A stretch of DNA of 64,000 bases from positions 1 through 64,000 of the forward strand of contig JADGEJ010000004.1 of assembly GCA_016744435.1 (NCBI GenBank), read 5' to 3'. The DNA comes from Lentibacter sp. Its GTDB lineage: Bacteria > Pseudomonadota > Alphaproteobacteria > Rhodobacterales > Rhodobacteraceae. A program made the translations under genes and the position numbers. Each line of letters opens with the position of its first letter. The stretch's first letter is position 1. Below the pieces are notes generated by a model that was not told the origin of the DNA, ran no database searches, and saw only the letters and a program-made list of their open reading frames with translations. Positions 34,531 to 43,037 of this stretch are shown here, piece by piece.

Positions 34531-35118
34531 TTACGAGAACTCCGCCAGCCGCGCGACGTAGCGGGCGAGCGTGTCTATCTCGAGGTTGATCGCATCACCA
34601 ACGGCGGCTGTGCCCCAAGTCGTGGCGTCTTTGGTGTGCGGGATGATGTTGACGCCAAAGGTGCAACCGTCAACCTCGTTCACAGTGAGCGATGTGCCGT
34701 TCAAGGCTACCGAGCCTTTGGGCGCGATGAACTTTGCCAGCGCTTCGGGGGCTTCAAACGTGAAGCGGGTGCTGTCGCCCTCGTCGTGCATGTGCGTGAT
34801 CACCGCGACGCCGTCAACGTGGCCTGACACGATGTGACCGCCCAGCTCGTCACCGACTTTCAAGGCGCGCTCAAGGTTGAGCTTGCTGCCGACGACCCAG
34901 CTGCTGATGTTGGTTTTGGCAACGCTTTCTGCCGAGATTTCGACGTCAAAGAAGCCTTCGCCCAGCTCGACTGCCGTGAGGCAAACGCCGTTGCAGGCGA
35001 TGGAGGCGCCAAGGTCTACCCCGCCCGTGTCATAGGCCGTGCCGATGCGTGCGCGCAGATCGCCGCGCTGTGTGAGCTCGCGAACTTCGCCAATATCTGT
35101 GATGATGCCTGTGAACAT
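34531..35118 (-). CDS. ribE: Riboflavin synthase alpha subunit
   Basis: A 195-residue enzyme that dismutates two lumazines into riboflavin. It begins at the invariant MFTGIITDIGEV, has two tandem lumazine-binding barrels (about 1-95 and 96-195) and GGHIVSGHVDGV at the junction, and keeps the active-site CNGVCLT and LNGTSLTV loops. The start ATG 35118 is set by MFTG; the long frame upstream overlaps the capsule gene and is not coding. It stands apart from ribD (41 kb) and ribB-ribH (31 kb), with capsule genes between. Confidence 0.94.
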   Translation of the reverse strand: MFTGIITDIGEVRELTQRGDLRARIGTAYDTGGVDLGASIACNGVCLTAVELGEGFFDVEISAESVAKTNISSWVVGSKLNLERALKVGDELGGHIVSGHVDGVAVITHMHDEGDSTRFTFEAPEALAKFIAPKGSVALNGTSLTVNEVDGCTFGVNIIPHTKDATTWGTAAVGDAINLEIDTLARYVARLAEFS

Positions 35119-35262
35119 GAGCGCTCCTTTTGTTAGCACATGGCTTAACGCGAGCGCGCATAACACGCAAGAATACCTGTTGATAAACGCAGGGCAGAAC
35201 CATAATTTAACCTTAATCTGCGAGTAGAAAGGCTGTGAATTATTCTGGGCAAAGCAAGACAT

Positions 35263-36555
35263 ATGGCCAAAATCACAGGTGATAACCGCGTTTTTCTGTT
35301 TTTGCAGGGGCCGCACGGCCCGTTTTTCCACAAGTTGGGAAAGATGCTGCGGGCGGCGGGCGCAGACGTGTGGCGCGTCGGCTTTAATGCTGGTGACCGT
35401 GCTTTTTGGTTTAGCCCCAAGAGTTATATCCCCTTTCGCGGCGCTCAAAGTGAGTGGGCCGAAACCTTTCGCACGCTTGTGACCGAAAAAGGCGCGACCG
35501 ACATTGTGCTTTACGGCGACACGCGGCCTATCCATGCGCAGGCTGTCGAAATCGCGCGCGAACTTGGGATTGGTGTGCACGTCTTTGAAGAGGGCTATTT
35601 GCGGCCCTATTGGGTAACGTATGAACGCGGCGGCTCTAACGGGCACTCAAAGCTGATGGACATGAGCCTTGAGCACATGCGCCAAGGGCTTGAGCACTCG
35701 GATATGGACGCGCCTTTGCCGCCTGCCCGCTGGGGCGACACGCGCCACCACGTGTTTTACGGCGCGCTTTACCACTGGTTTGTGATGTTCCGAAATGGCG
35801 ACTATCGCAACTTCAAGCCACACCGCGCGTTGAGTGTGACGAAGGAGTTCCGGCTCTATCTCAAGCGGCTGTTGTTGATGCCATTTCAGGCCGTTGACCG
35901 TGGCTTGGCCACGTTTCGCATCCGCCATGGCGGCTTTCCCTACCACCTTGCGCTGTTGCAGCTTGAGCATGACAGCAGCTTTCAGGAGCACTCGCCCTTT
36001 GCCACGATGACAGAGTTTCTCGACGTGGTTATTCGTGGCTTTGCCGAGGGTGCGCCCAAGCACCACCACCTTGTTTTCAAGGCCCACCCGCTCGAAGACG
36101 GGCGCGTGCCATTGCGCCGCGAGATCAAGCGCATCGCAGCAGAGCTTGGCCTGAGCAAGCGTGTGCACTATGTGCGCGGCGGCAAACTCGCGGCCCTGCT
36201 CAACGACGTGCGCAGCGCGGTGACGGTTAACTCGACAGCTGGCCAGCAAGTGTTGTGGCGCGGCATTCCGCTCAAGACATTCGGGCGCGCTGTTTATGAC
36301 AAGCCGGAGTTTGTTTCAACGCAGCCACTAAGTGAGTTTTTCTCGGCGGCCAAGCGCCCCGAGCACAAGGCCTACCAAGAATATCGCCGCTATCTGCTGG
36401 AAACCAGCCAGGTTCCCGGCGGGTTTTACTCGGCGCGCGGGCGCCGCCAGCTGATGCGCATGGTCGTTGATATGATGCTCTGCGGCGACGATCCTTATGA
36501 GGCGCTGGAAACGGGAACCGCGGCTCCGAGGCAACAGTTGAGGCTGGTGAACTAG
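35263..36555 (+). CDS. KpsS-like capsular polysaccharide synthesis protein
   Basis: A 430-residue cytoplasmic protein of the capsule_synth family. FLFLQGPHGPFFHKLGKMLR at the start, VFEEGYLRPYWVTYE, the FKAHPLEDGR box and VNSTAGQQVLWRGIPLKTFG are typical of KpsS/LipB, beta-Kdo transferases that help build the Kdo linker on the lipid of group 2 capsules. It is the first of three capsule genes on this strand (kpsS-like, export lipoprotein, kpsC-like). It is divergent from ribE by 144 bp. Confidence 0.87.
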   Translation: MAKITGDNRVFLFLQGPHGPFFHKLGKMLRAAGADVWRVGFNAGDRAFWFSPKSYIPFRGAQSEWAETFRTLVTEKGATDIVLYGDTRPIHAQAVEIARELGIGVHVFEEGYLRPYWVTYERGGSNGHSKLMDMSLEHMRQGLEHSDMDAPLPPARWGDTRHHVFYGALYHWFVMFRNGDYRNFKPHRALSVTKEFRLYLKRLLLMPFQAVDRGLATFRIRHGGFPYHLALLQLEHDSSFQEHSPFATMTEFLDVVIRGFAEGAPKHHHLVFKAHPLEDGRVPLRREIKRIAAELGLSKRVHYVRGGKLAALLNDVRSAVTVNSTAGQQVLWRGIPLKTFGRAVYDKPEFVSTQPLSEFFSAAKRPEHKAYQEYRRYLLETSQVPGGFYSARGRRQLMRMVVDMMLCGDDPYEALETGTAAPRQQLRLVN

Positions 36556-36668
36556 CTGCCACGCGTTCTAATGCTTTATTTTTCAAAAGAACTGCGCTAC
36601 GTTACATCAAAAGAAGCACGCAAAGTGCTGAATCTGAGGCAGAATAAATAGGTCGAGGAGACCGAGCA

Positions 36669-37820
36669 GTGAAACCCGTTACCCCAAGCTGGGCGCGTTT
36701 TGTCGCGCTTGTCGCCGCACTTGCGGTCGTTTCGTCATGTGGCCTGCCGCGCGTTGGCCCCAACAAAAAAGAAATTTTCGCAGGCTCCGTCCAGCAGAAT
36801 GGCGATGCTTTCATCGTCTCGGTGAATGACCGCGTTACGCGAGCTACAGCCTTTGTTCCGGCGCTCGGGTTTTCCGACGCGTTCAAGAATGCTGGCCTCA
36901 TCGGATCAGACTCGATCCGCCCGGGCGACACGCTTGGCCTGACAATCTGGGAAAACGTTGATGATCCGCTTTTGGGCTCGTCCGGCCCAACAGGCTCGTC
37001 GGCTGCTGTACTCGAAGAAGTACAGGTTGATGGCGCAGGCTTCATCTTCATTCCTTACGCGGGCCGCATTCGCGCGGCTGGCAACACGCCAGAAGGCATT
37101 CGCCGCGTCATCACCCGCAAGCTCGGCGAGCAAACGCCTGATCCGCAAGTTCAAGTGCGCCGCCTCGCAGGTAACGGTGCCAGCGTGAGCCTTGTTGGCG
37201 CTGTCGGTGGCCAAGGTGTGTTCCCGATTGAACGCCCAACGCGCACACTTTCGACCATGCTGGCCAATGCTGGTGGCATTACGATCGAGCCGGAAATCGC
37301 CCAAATCACAGTGATCCGCAAAAATATGCGCTCAAAAATCTGGTTCCAAGACCTGTATAAGAGTGCAGAACTCGACATCGCCCTGCGCGACGGTGACCGT
37401 ATCTTGGTTGAAGAAGACACCCGATCTTTCGTGGCCATGGGCGCGACAGGCACCCAAGCCAGAGTGCCGTTTGAAAGCCATTCGCTCTCGTCGATCGAAG
37501 CCATCGCCCAAGTTGGCGGCCTCTCAACGGCTTCTGCCGACCCGACTGGCGTTTTTGTTTTCCGCAACGAACCAGCTTCTATCGCCAACATGGTGATGGG
37601 CCGTCAAGACTTGCAGGGCGCGCAACGCCTTGTCTACGTGCTTGACCTGACACAGCCCAACGGCATGTTCTTGGCGCGTGACTTCTCGATCCGCGATGGC
37701 GACACGCTTTACGTGACAGAAGCACCGTTCACCCAATGGAACAAAACAATTGCCGCCGTTACCGGCACACTTGCTTCGGTTGACGCTGTCTCGACAGCCG
37801 TCGGCGCAAGCGGGGGCTAA
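36669..37820 (+). CDS. Polysaccharide export outer membrane lipoprotein (Wza/KpsD type)
   Basis: A 383-residue lipoprotein. The signal ends in a lipobox VSSC with Cys24. The poly-export domain contains RPGDTLGLTIWENVDDPLLG, and SLBB-like domains follow (SLVGAVGGQGVFPIERP and SLSSIEAIAQVGGLS). Such proteins form the outer-membrane channel for capsule polymers. An SD gaggaga precedes the ATG. No inner-membrane transporter (KpsMT, Wzx or Wzc) is present here, so the rest of the machinery must lie elsewhere. The kpsC-like gene starts 6 nt after the stop. Confidence 0.9.
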   Translation: MKPVTPSWARFVALVAALAVVSSCGLPRVGPNKKEIFAGSVQQNGDAFIVSVNDRVTRATAFVPALGFSDAFKNAGLIGSDSIRPGDTLGLTIWENVDDPLLGSSGPTGSSAAVLEEVQVDGAGFIFIPYAGRIRAAGNTPEGIRRVITRKLGEQTPDPQVQVRRLAGNGASVSLVGAVGGQGVFPIERPTRTLSTMLANAGGITIEPEIAQITVIRKNMRSKIWFQDLYKSAELDIALRDGDRILVEEDTRSFVAMGATGTQARVPFESHSLSSIEAIAQVGGLSTASADPTGVFVFRNEPASIANMVMGRQDLQGAQRLVYVLDLTQPNGMFLARDFSIRDGDTLYVTEAPFTQWNKTIAAVTGTLASVDAVSTAVGASGG

Positions 37821-37826
37821 CACCTC

Positions 37827-39842
37827 GTGCCGAATAGCACACAAACAAAAGCCGCCGGAGCCCCCCAGCCCCGGCGGCTTTACTATTATAACGCCGGCTT
37901 TTTACGCCAGAAAACTGTGCGGCGCATTTTGGAACTCTCCGGCTACGAGCTCAAGCTGGGCAAGCCCAATGCTGACGATGCTGTCGCGGTTTGGGGCCAC
38001 TCGCCTTACGCCAAACGCGGTGAGGCCATGGCCGCACGCACAGGGGCTTCGCTTGTCCGCGTTGAAGATGCATTCTTGCGCTCGCTCAGGCCCGGCCGTG
38101 CAGGCGAGCCGCCGCTTGGCCTGATGGTTGATACGCGCGGCACACATTTTGACAGCGCGCAGCCCTCTGACCTTGAGCACATTCTGGCCAATACTCCGCT
38201 TGATGACGCTGCCACATTGGCCACAGCCAAAGGCGCGATTGAGCGCCTCAAAGAGGCACATATCACCAAGTATTCCGGATTTGGTCTGGATGCTGAACTG
38301 CCCGAACCGGGCTATGTTTTGGTGGTTGACCAGACCCGCGGTGATGCTTCTGTCACCCATGGCCGCGCAGACGCGAACTCCTTCAAAGAAGCGCTCTTTT
38401 GTGCGCAAGAAGACAATCCGGGCGCGCGGATCGTTATCAAAACCCACCCCGAGACAGCACAGGGCTTTCGGCAAGGCTATTATTCCGCCGCAGACACAAA
38501 TGCGCGCATCAGCCTGTTTGACAGCCCAGCAAGCCCATATGCGCTGCTTGATGGCGCGATTGGCGTCTATACTGTGTCTAGCCAGGTGGGCTTTGAGGCG
38601 ATCATGGCTGGGCATAGGCCTGTTGTGTTTGGCCAGCCGTTCTATACCGGATGGGGGCTGACAGATGATCGTTGCCCACACCCCCTGCCCCGCCGCGGCC
38701 GCGCCCTAACCCGCGCGCAGTTGTTTGCCGCAGCGATGATCTTGGCCCCCAAATGGTATGACATTGCCGATAATCGGCTGTGCAGCTTTGAGGAGGCCCT
38801 TGGCGCGTTTGAGGCCAATGTGCGGGCTTGGCGCGAAGACCACGCGGGCTGGCAAGCCGCCCATATGCGCCTTTGGAAGCGTCGCCCGCTGCAGCAGTTT
38901 TTCGGCCAACACGGTAAGTTGAGCTTTACAGACAAAGCCCGCAAAGACAGGCGTAGCATGATCTGGGCGGGCAAAGCAGCCACCGATGACAAACGCCTGC
39001 GCGTTGAAGACGGCTTTCTGCGCTCACGCGGGCTTGGCGCAGAGTTGACGCCACCCCTGTCATTGGTGCTTGATGATCTGGGGATCTACTACGATCCGAG
39101 CTGCGAGAGTCGGCTTGAGCGATTGATCAAGCAGCGCGCGAGTTTGCGCCCCGATCAGGCCGCGCGCGCTCAGCAATTGATTGAAGAGATTACCCTGAAG
39201 GGCATCACGAAATACAACCTCGAAGGCGCTGTCCCGAAGCTGCCTGCAGGGCGCCGCCTTCTGGTCCCGGGGCAAGTGGAAGACGATGCCTCTATCAAAC
39301 TTGGCGCTGGCAAAATCAGCACCAACCTTGGCTTGCTCAAGGCAGCACGCGCGGCCAACCCTGAGGCTATCATCGTTTACAAGCCCCACCCTGATGTGGA
39401 GGCTGGCCTGCGCCCCGGCGCAATAGCGCAGCAGGATTTGCACGGGCTCGCTGATGTGTTGGTTGAAAACGCCAGCTCGGAAGCGCTGATTGCGCAGGTT
39501 GATGAAGTCTGGACAATGACCTCGCTTCTGGGCTTTGAAGCCTTGCTGCGCGGCAAGCAAGTTACTGTGACTGGCACGCCGTTCTATGCAGGTTGGGGCC
39601 TTACCCGTGACATCGGAGACATGCCCGCTCGGCGCGGAGTACATGTGTCGCTGGCAGGCCTCGTACACGCAGCGCTGATTGATTATCCACGCTATCATGA
39701 CCCGGGGTCAAACCGCCCCTGCACTGTCGAGCTGGCCGTCAAACGCCTTGCCAGCGGCGAAGGGCTTGCGCGCAGCCCTGTGAACCGCAGCCTATCCAAA
39801 TTACAGGGTTTTTTCGCAAGCTACGCCCGCTTTTGGCGTTAA
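37827..39842 (+). CDS. KpsC-like dual-domain beta-Kdo transferase
   Basis: A 671-residue cytoplasmic protein with two homologous capsule_synth domains (about 20-330 and 355-660). Each has a KTHP/KPHP box (IVIKTHPET; IVYKPHPDVEAG) and a matching acceptor segment (VVFGQPFYTGWGLTDD; VTVTGTPFYAGWGLTRD). This duplication defines KpsC, which adds alternating beta-Kdo residues to the lipid anchor of group 2 capsules. The start is GTG 37827, 6 nt after the export gene. The first codons contain a strong GC hairpin. Together with the KpsS-like protein it implies a Kdo-linked surface polysaccharide. Confidence 0.9.
   Translation: MPNSTQTKAAGAPQPRRLYYYNAGFLRQKTVRRILELSGYELKLGKPNADDAVAVWGHSPYAKRGEAMAARTGASLVRVEDAFLRSLRPGRAGEPPLGLMVDTRGTHFDSAQPSDLEHILANTPLDDAATLATAKGAIERLKEAHITKYSGFGLDAELPEPGYVLVVDQTRGDASVTHGRADANSFKEALFCAQEDNPGARIVIKTHPETAQGFRQGYYSAADTNARISLFDSPASPYALLDGAIGVYTVSSQVGFEAIMAGHRPVVFGQPFYTGWGLTDDRCPHPLPRRGRALTRAQLFAAAMILAPKWYDIADNRLCSFEEALGAFEANVRAWREDHAGWQAAHMRLWKRRPLQQFFGQHGKLSFTDKARKDRRSMIWAGKAATDDKRLRVEDGFLRSRGLGAELTPPLSLVLDDLGIYYDPSCESRLERLIKQRASLRPDQAARAQQLIEEITLKGITKYNLEGAVPKLPAGRRLLVPGQVEDDASIKLGAGKISTNLGLLKAARAANPEAIIVYKPHPDVEAGLRPGAIAQQDLHGLADVLVENASSEALIAQVDEVWTMTSLLGFEALLRGKQVTVTGTPFYAGWGLTRDIGDMPARRGVHVSLAGLVHAALIDYPRYHDPGSNRPCTVELAVKRLASGEGLARSPVNRSLSKLQGFFASYARFWR
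37848..37881. promoter_or_regulatory. GC hairpin in the first codons of the kpsC-like gene
   Basis: A perfect 11-bp stem aaagccgccgg (37848-37858) and ccggcggcttt (37871-37881) with a 12-nt loop, lying 8-18 codons into the kpsC-like reading frame and 28 nt after the upstream stop. It looks like an intrinsic terminator with a short T3 end, so it may attenuate read-through into kpsC or tune its translation. Confidence 0.55.
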
Positions 39843-39909
39843 GCCCATTTGCGAAAGCATGCACAGGGCACTATCTTGAATGACAGACATCGCAAAAAGG
39901 GATATTGCC

Positions 39910-40329
39910 ATGCGCGCTTTAGTAACAAGTGCTACCCTGCTTCTAGCCGCCAGCCCCGTGGCCGCTTTCACGGCCGTGAACGGATTGAACGTTCAGGCAT
40001 TGCCTCCAGCCGGGCAGTTTGAAGTGATTTCTTCACTCGGCGCTGGCCCGCGCGAAATTTGGTGCGCTGGTGCGCAGTTTGCACATTTTCGACAAGGTGC
40101 TGCGGGCAACACACGGCTCTATATCGTGAAGGGCCTCAGCCAAAGCGCCACACAACCTGCACGCAAAAGCGTAATTTTCACAACCCGCCCGAACGCCGCT
40201 CTCGCGGCAGGCCCAAAGCCTGGAGACGATGGTAACTATTCGGTATCGTTGAAGAAAACTGGTTTCAACCTGCGCGTTGCCCATGCCGAGGGGTTTTGTG
40301 AAACGATCATCGACGACGTTCTTGACTGA
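39910..40329 (+). CDS. Secreted protein of unknown function
   Basis: A 139-residue protein with a Sec signal (MRALVTSATLLLAASPVAAF, cut after SPVAA) and a small mature domain with two cysteines (WCAGAQF and GFCETI), probably a disulfide. ATG 39910 is preferred over 39880 because aagggat precedes it at the right distance and the signal begins there. Proteins like this (with 'IWCGAGDYA'-like motifs) are common hypotheticals in this group. It lies between the kpsC-like and yjbQ-like genes and may be in the same transcript as the latter. Confidence 0.7.
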   Translation: MRALVTSATLLLAASPVAAFTAVNGLNVQALPPAGQFEVISSLGAGPREIWCAGAQFAHFRQGAAGNTRLYIVKGLSQSATQPARKSVIFTTRPNAALAAGPKPGDDGNYSVSLKKTGFNLRVAHAEGFCETIIDDVLD

Positions 40330-40342
40330 GCGGCCCTAGCAA

Positions 40343-40753
40343 GTGCACAGAGAATTCCAAATCAGCACCAGAGGCCAAGGCCTCTACGAGTTTACCCGCG
40401 AAGTGCGGCGTTTCTGCGAAGGCCATGACGGCCTGCTGACACTGTTCGTACGCCACACTTCATGCTCACTGCTCATTCAGGAAAACGCCGACCCAGAAGT
40501 CCAAACCGACCTGCACGCTTTCTTCTCGCGCCTCGTGCCGCCCACGACAGACCCGAACATGAGCTACCTGACCCACACCTATGAAGGCCCCGACGACATG
40601 CCCGCGCATATCAAAGCAGCGATGATGCCAGTTTCACTCAGCATACCCGTTTCAAACGGCACATGGGCGCTTGGCACATGGCAGGGCATTTACCTTTTCG
40701 AGCACCGCGACGCGCCTCATACGCGCCAAGTTGCGGCCCATTTGAGCCGCTAA
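40343..40753 (+). CDS. YjbQ/UPF0047 family protein (secondary thiamine-phosphate synthase-like)
   Basis: A 136-residue protein with the full UPF0047 pattern: REFQISTRGQGLYEFTREV, cut here to its first part RGQGLYEFT, then LFVRHTSCSLLIQENADPEV, HTYEGPDDMPAHIKAAMMP and GTWQGIYLFEHRD. The conserved His/Glu set forms the known trimeric fold. YjbQ can substitute weakly for thiamine-phosphate synthase, but the natural role is unclear. The start is GTG 40343. About 160 bp to nrdR hold no other gene. Confidence 0.88.
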   Translation: MHREFQISTRGQGLYEFTREVRRFCEGHDGLLTLFVRHTSCSLLIQENADPEVQTDLHAFFSRLVPPTTDPNMSYLTHTYEGPDDMPAHIKAAMMPVSLSIPVSNGTWALGTWQGIYLFEHRDAPHTRQVAAHLSR

Positions 40754-40914
40754 TCCAGCATGGAGGGGAAATCCACTCATTTTTCCCACTACCCTGTATC
40801 TTGCGGCTGCATTTGCCCCCTACCCAAACTCTAGCGGCTGCCCTATAGTGCCTGTGGATAAGTGGGATCAACCCACATCTTTGAGGCGGATTTAGGAAAA
40901 GAAGGGGGACGGCC

Positions 40915-41385
40915 ATGCGCTGCCCGTTTTGCGGAAATGTCGACACACAAGTAAAAGATTCACGCCCGGCTGAGGACCACGTGTCTATCAGGCGGCGGCG
41001 TTTTTGCCCCGCTTGCGGCGGGCGTTTTACCACATATGAGCGCGTGCAACTGCGCGATCTGGTGGTGATCAAGACCAACGGTAAACGCGAAGATTTTGAC
41101 CGCGACAAGCTCGAGCGCTCTATCCGCATTTCACTGCAGAAGCGCCCGCTTGAGCCTGAGCGTATTGACCAGATGATCTCGGGGATCGTGCGACGCCTTG
41201 AAAGCATGGGCGAGACAGACATCCCCTCAACCGCGATCGGCGAGATTGTCATGGAGTCTCTGGCGCGGATCGACACCGTCGCCTATGTGCGTTTTGCGAG
41301 TGTTTACAAGAACTTCCAAGCCGCTGACGACTTTGACAAGTTCGTAAGCGAGCTGCGGCCAGACGTGCCCACCGAAGAAAAGTGA
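40915..41385 (+). CDS. nrdR: Transcriptional repressor NrdR
   Basis: A 156-residue regulator of ribonucleotide reductase genes. It has an N-terminal zinc ribbon with C3, C6, C31 and C34 (CPFCGN and [12 protein letters not shown]) and an ATP-cone domain ([16 protein letters not shown], then [10 protein letters not shown]) that senses ATP/dATP. SD gaaggggg precedes ATG 40915. Its stop overlaps the GTG of ribD, so the two genes are co-translated. nrdR-ribD is a conserved alphaproteobacterial pair. Confidence 0.95.
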   Translation: MRCPFCGNVDTQVKDSRPAEDHVSIRRRRFCPACGGRFTTYERVQLRDLVVIKTNGKREDFDRDKLERSIRISLQKRPLEPERIDQMISGIVRRLESMGETDIPSTAIGEIVMESLARIDTVAYVRFASVYKNFQAADDFDKFVSELRPDVPTEEK

Positions 41386-42476
41386 GCACGCACGACCAAC
41401 GCTACATGAAGCTTGCCCTAAGTTTGGGGCGGCGCGGGATGGGCCAGACATGGCCCAACCCCTCCGTAGGCTGCGTTGTCGTGAACGATGGCCACATCGT
41501 CGGGCGCGGCGTGACGGCGGCGGGCGGGCGGCCCCACGCAGAAGTGCTGGCACTGGCGCAAGCGGGCGCGGCCGCGAAGGGCGCAACAGCCTACGTGACG
41601 CTTGAGCCTTGCGCTCATCACGGCGAGACACCGCCCTGTTCTGAAGCCCTGATCGCGGCAGGCATTGCCCGTGTTGTGGCCCCGCTGGTAGACAGCGACA
41701 GCCGCGTTTCTGGGCGCGGATTTTCCATGTTGCAAGACGCAGGCATCGAAGTGTCACTCGGTGCTGGCGCCGAGGAAGCTGCGTGCGACCATGCAGGTTT
41801 TTTCAAACGCAACGCTGTTGAGCGGCCCTTCGTGACGCTCAAACTGGCCTCAAGTTTTGACGGGCGCATCGCCACGGCCACGGGCGAAAGCCAGTGGATC
41901 ACGGGGGAAGCCGCACGCAGACATGTGCACGGGCTGCGCGCCACCCATGACGCTGTCATGGTGGGCGGCGGCACGGCGCGCGCCGATGATCCGATGCTCA
42001 ATGTGCGGGGATATGGCACCCGCTGCCAACCCGTGCGGGTTGTCGTGTCGCGCAGGCTTGATTTGCCGATGATGAGCAAGCTGGCGGTGTCGGCGCAAGA
42101 CGTACCACTGTGGTTGTGCCACGGGCCAGACGCGGACGCGGCCCTGCTTGACGCATGGCGCGGCATCGGCGCGACATGTGTTAAATGCGGGCTGCAAGGC
42201 CAGCAGCTTGATGTTGTCTCGGTGATGGACGCTTTGGGGGCCGCTGGCCTCACCCGCGTGTTCTGTGAAGGCGGCGGCGCGCTGGCGGCGTCTTTGCTCA
42301 AGGCTGATCTGGTGGACGAGCTTGTCGGCTATACCGCCGGCTTGGCGATCGGCGCGGATGGCTTGGCAGCGATTGGCGCGATGGGGCTAGCCCGCCTCAC
42401 GCAAGCGCCACGGTTTGAGCTGGTTGAGACCCGCGCGATTGGTGGTGATGTGATGGTGCGCTGGCGGCGGAGTTAG
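41382..42476 (+). CDS. ribD: Bifunctional riboflavin deaminase/reductase RibD
   Basis: A 364-residue enzyme for two consecutive steps of riboflavin synthesis. The N-terminal deaminase zinc site is H52-E54 (HAEV) with C77 and C86 ([11 protein letters not shown]). The C-terminal reductase starts near 145 with [16 protein letters not shown] and [18 protein letters not shown]. The GTG start at 41382 overlaps the nrdR stop. In most relatives ribE and ribB follow; here ribE lies 6 kb away on the other strand. Confidence 0.94.
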   Translation: MSTHDQRYMKLALSLGRRGMGQTWPNPSVGCVVVNDGHIVGRGVTAAGGRPHAEVLALAQAGAAAKGATAYVTLEPCAHHGETPPCSEALIAAGIARVVAPLVDSDSRVSGRGFSMLQDAGIEVSLGAGAEEAACDHAGFFKRNAVERPFVTLKLASSFDGRIATATGESQWITGEAARRHVHGLRATHDAVMVGGGTARADDPMLNVRGYGTRCQPVRVVVSRRLDLPMMSKLAVSAQDVPLWLCHGPDADAALLDAWRGIGATCVKCGLQGQQLDVVSVMDALGAAGLTRVFCEGGGALAASLLKADLVDELVGYTAGLAIGADGLAAIGAMGLARLTQAPRFELVETRAIGGDVMVRWRRS

Positions 42477-42480
42477 TAGC

Positions 42481-42609
42481 GTATCAGCCAGACCGCGGGT
42501 TGGCGATGCAACGTAAGTTCTTTCCACTTTATGGTCCCCAAATCAGAAAGACTTCTCTATGGTTACGAACCTCTCCAATCGCCAGCCCTTGCGGGCGGTC
42601 TGGCGATAC
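42481..42609. repeat. Imperfect 30-bp inverted repeat around a ~70-bp spacer
   Basis: gtatcagccagaccgc-gggttggcgat (42481-42507) pairs imperfectly with atcgccagcccttgcgggcggtctggcgatac (42578-42609) read backward, with a 5-nt bulge in the right arm. The whole is 129 bp between ribD and the next gene. It could be a large terminator stem or the remains of a small non-autonomous mobile element. The spacer contains no open frame. Confidence 0.5.
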
Positions 42610-42645
42610 GCGGCGGCCTACGGCCTTGATTCCGCGTAAAAGGAG

Positions 42646-42951
42646 CTACCTCGCACACCTACGCATTTGAATAGCCGAGTCTTCCAGAGATATTAAGTAA
42701 GCTTCAAACGGCGCCATCACCGCCTGTTGCTTCTTTTGCATTTCGATCACAGCCAGTTTTCTGTCGCCGGTAAAATTTTGAATGATCGGATCATAGTTCA
42801 TAGACTTCATGGCAGTGTACATTTTGGAAAACGCCGTTCCCGCACTCGTCATTGCTGGCTCTAACGCTTTGCAAGCTGTCTTTTCTTGAGCATTCTGCGC
42901 GTAAGCTGACGATGCAATAGTCAGAGCTACCACAATAGTAATTTGCTTCAT
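42646..42951 (-). CDS. Small secreted protein of unknown function
   Basis: A 101-residue protein with a clear signal peptide (MKQITIVVALTIASSAYAQ) and a helical mature part with a Cys near residue 28 and another near 98, probably a disulfide. Its base composition is AT-richer than the neighbourhood (many aaa, att and gat codons). No family recognised. It is divergent in orientation from ribD's end and precedes rpoD on the same strand, with 86 bp between. Confidence 0.6.
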   Translation of the reverse strand: MKQITIVVALTIASSAYAQNAQEKTACKALEPAMTSAGTAFSKMYTAMKSMNYDPIIQNFTGDRKLAVIEMQKKQQAVMAPFEAYLISLEDSAIQMRRCAR

Positions 42952-43037
42952 CCTAAGTCTCCCTTTTGGGAAAGGCTACTCGGAGAGGCGCTATCAGAGC
43001 AAGAGTAAAGCAACCAGATACTCTCGCGCTGATTGTC

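Noticed and set aside
34531..35262. FMN riboswitch upstream of ribE or of the ribB-like gene
   Set aside because: I looked for the conserved RFN core on the minus strand in 35119-35262 and 32422-32556 and did not find it.
35119..35646. N-terminal extension of riboflavin synthase
   Set aside because: The protein family starts with MFTGI, and the extension overlaps the divergent capsule gene.
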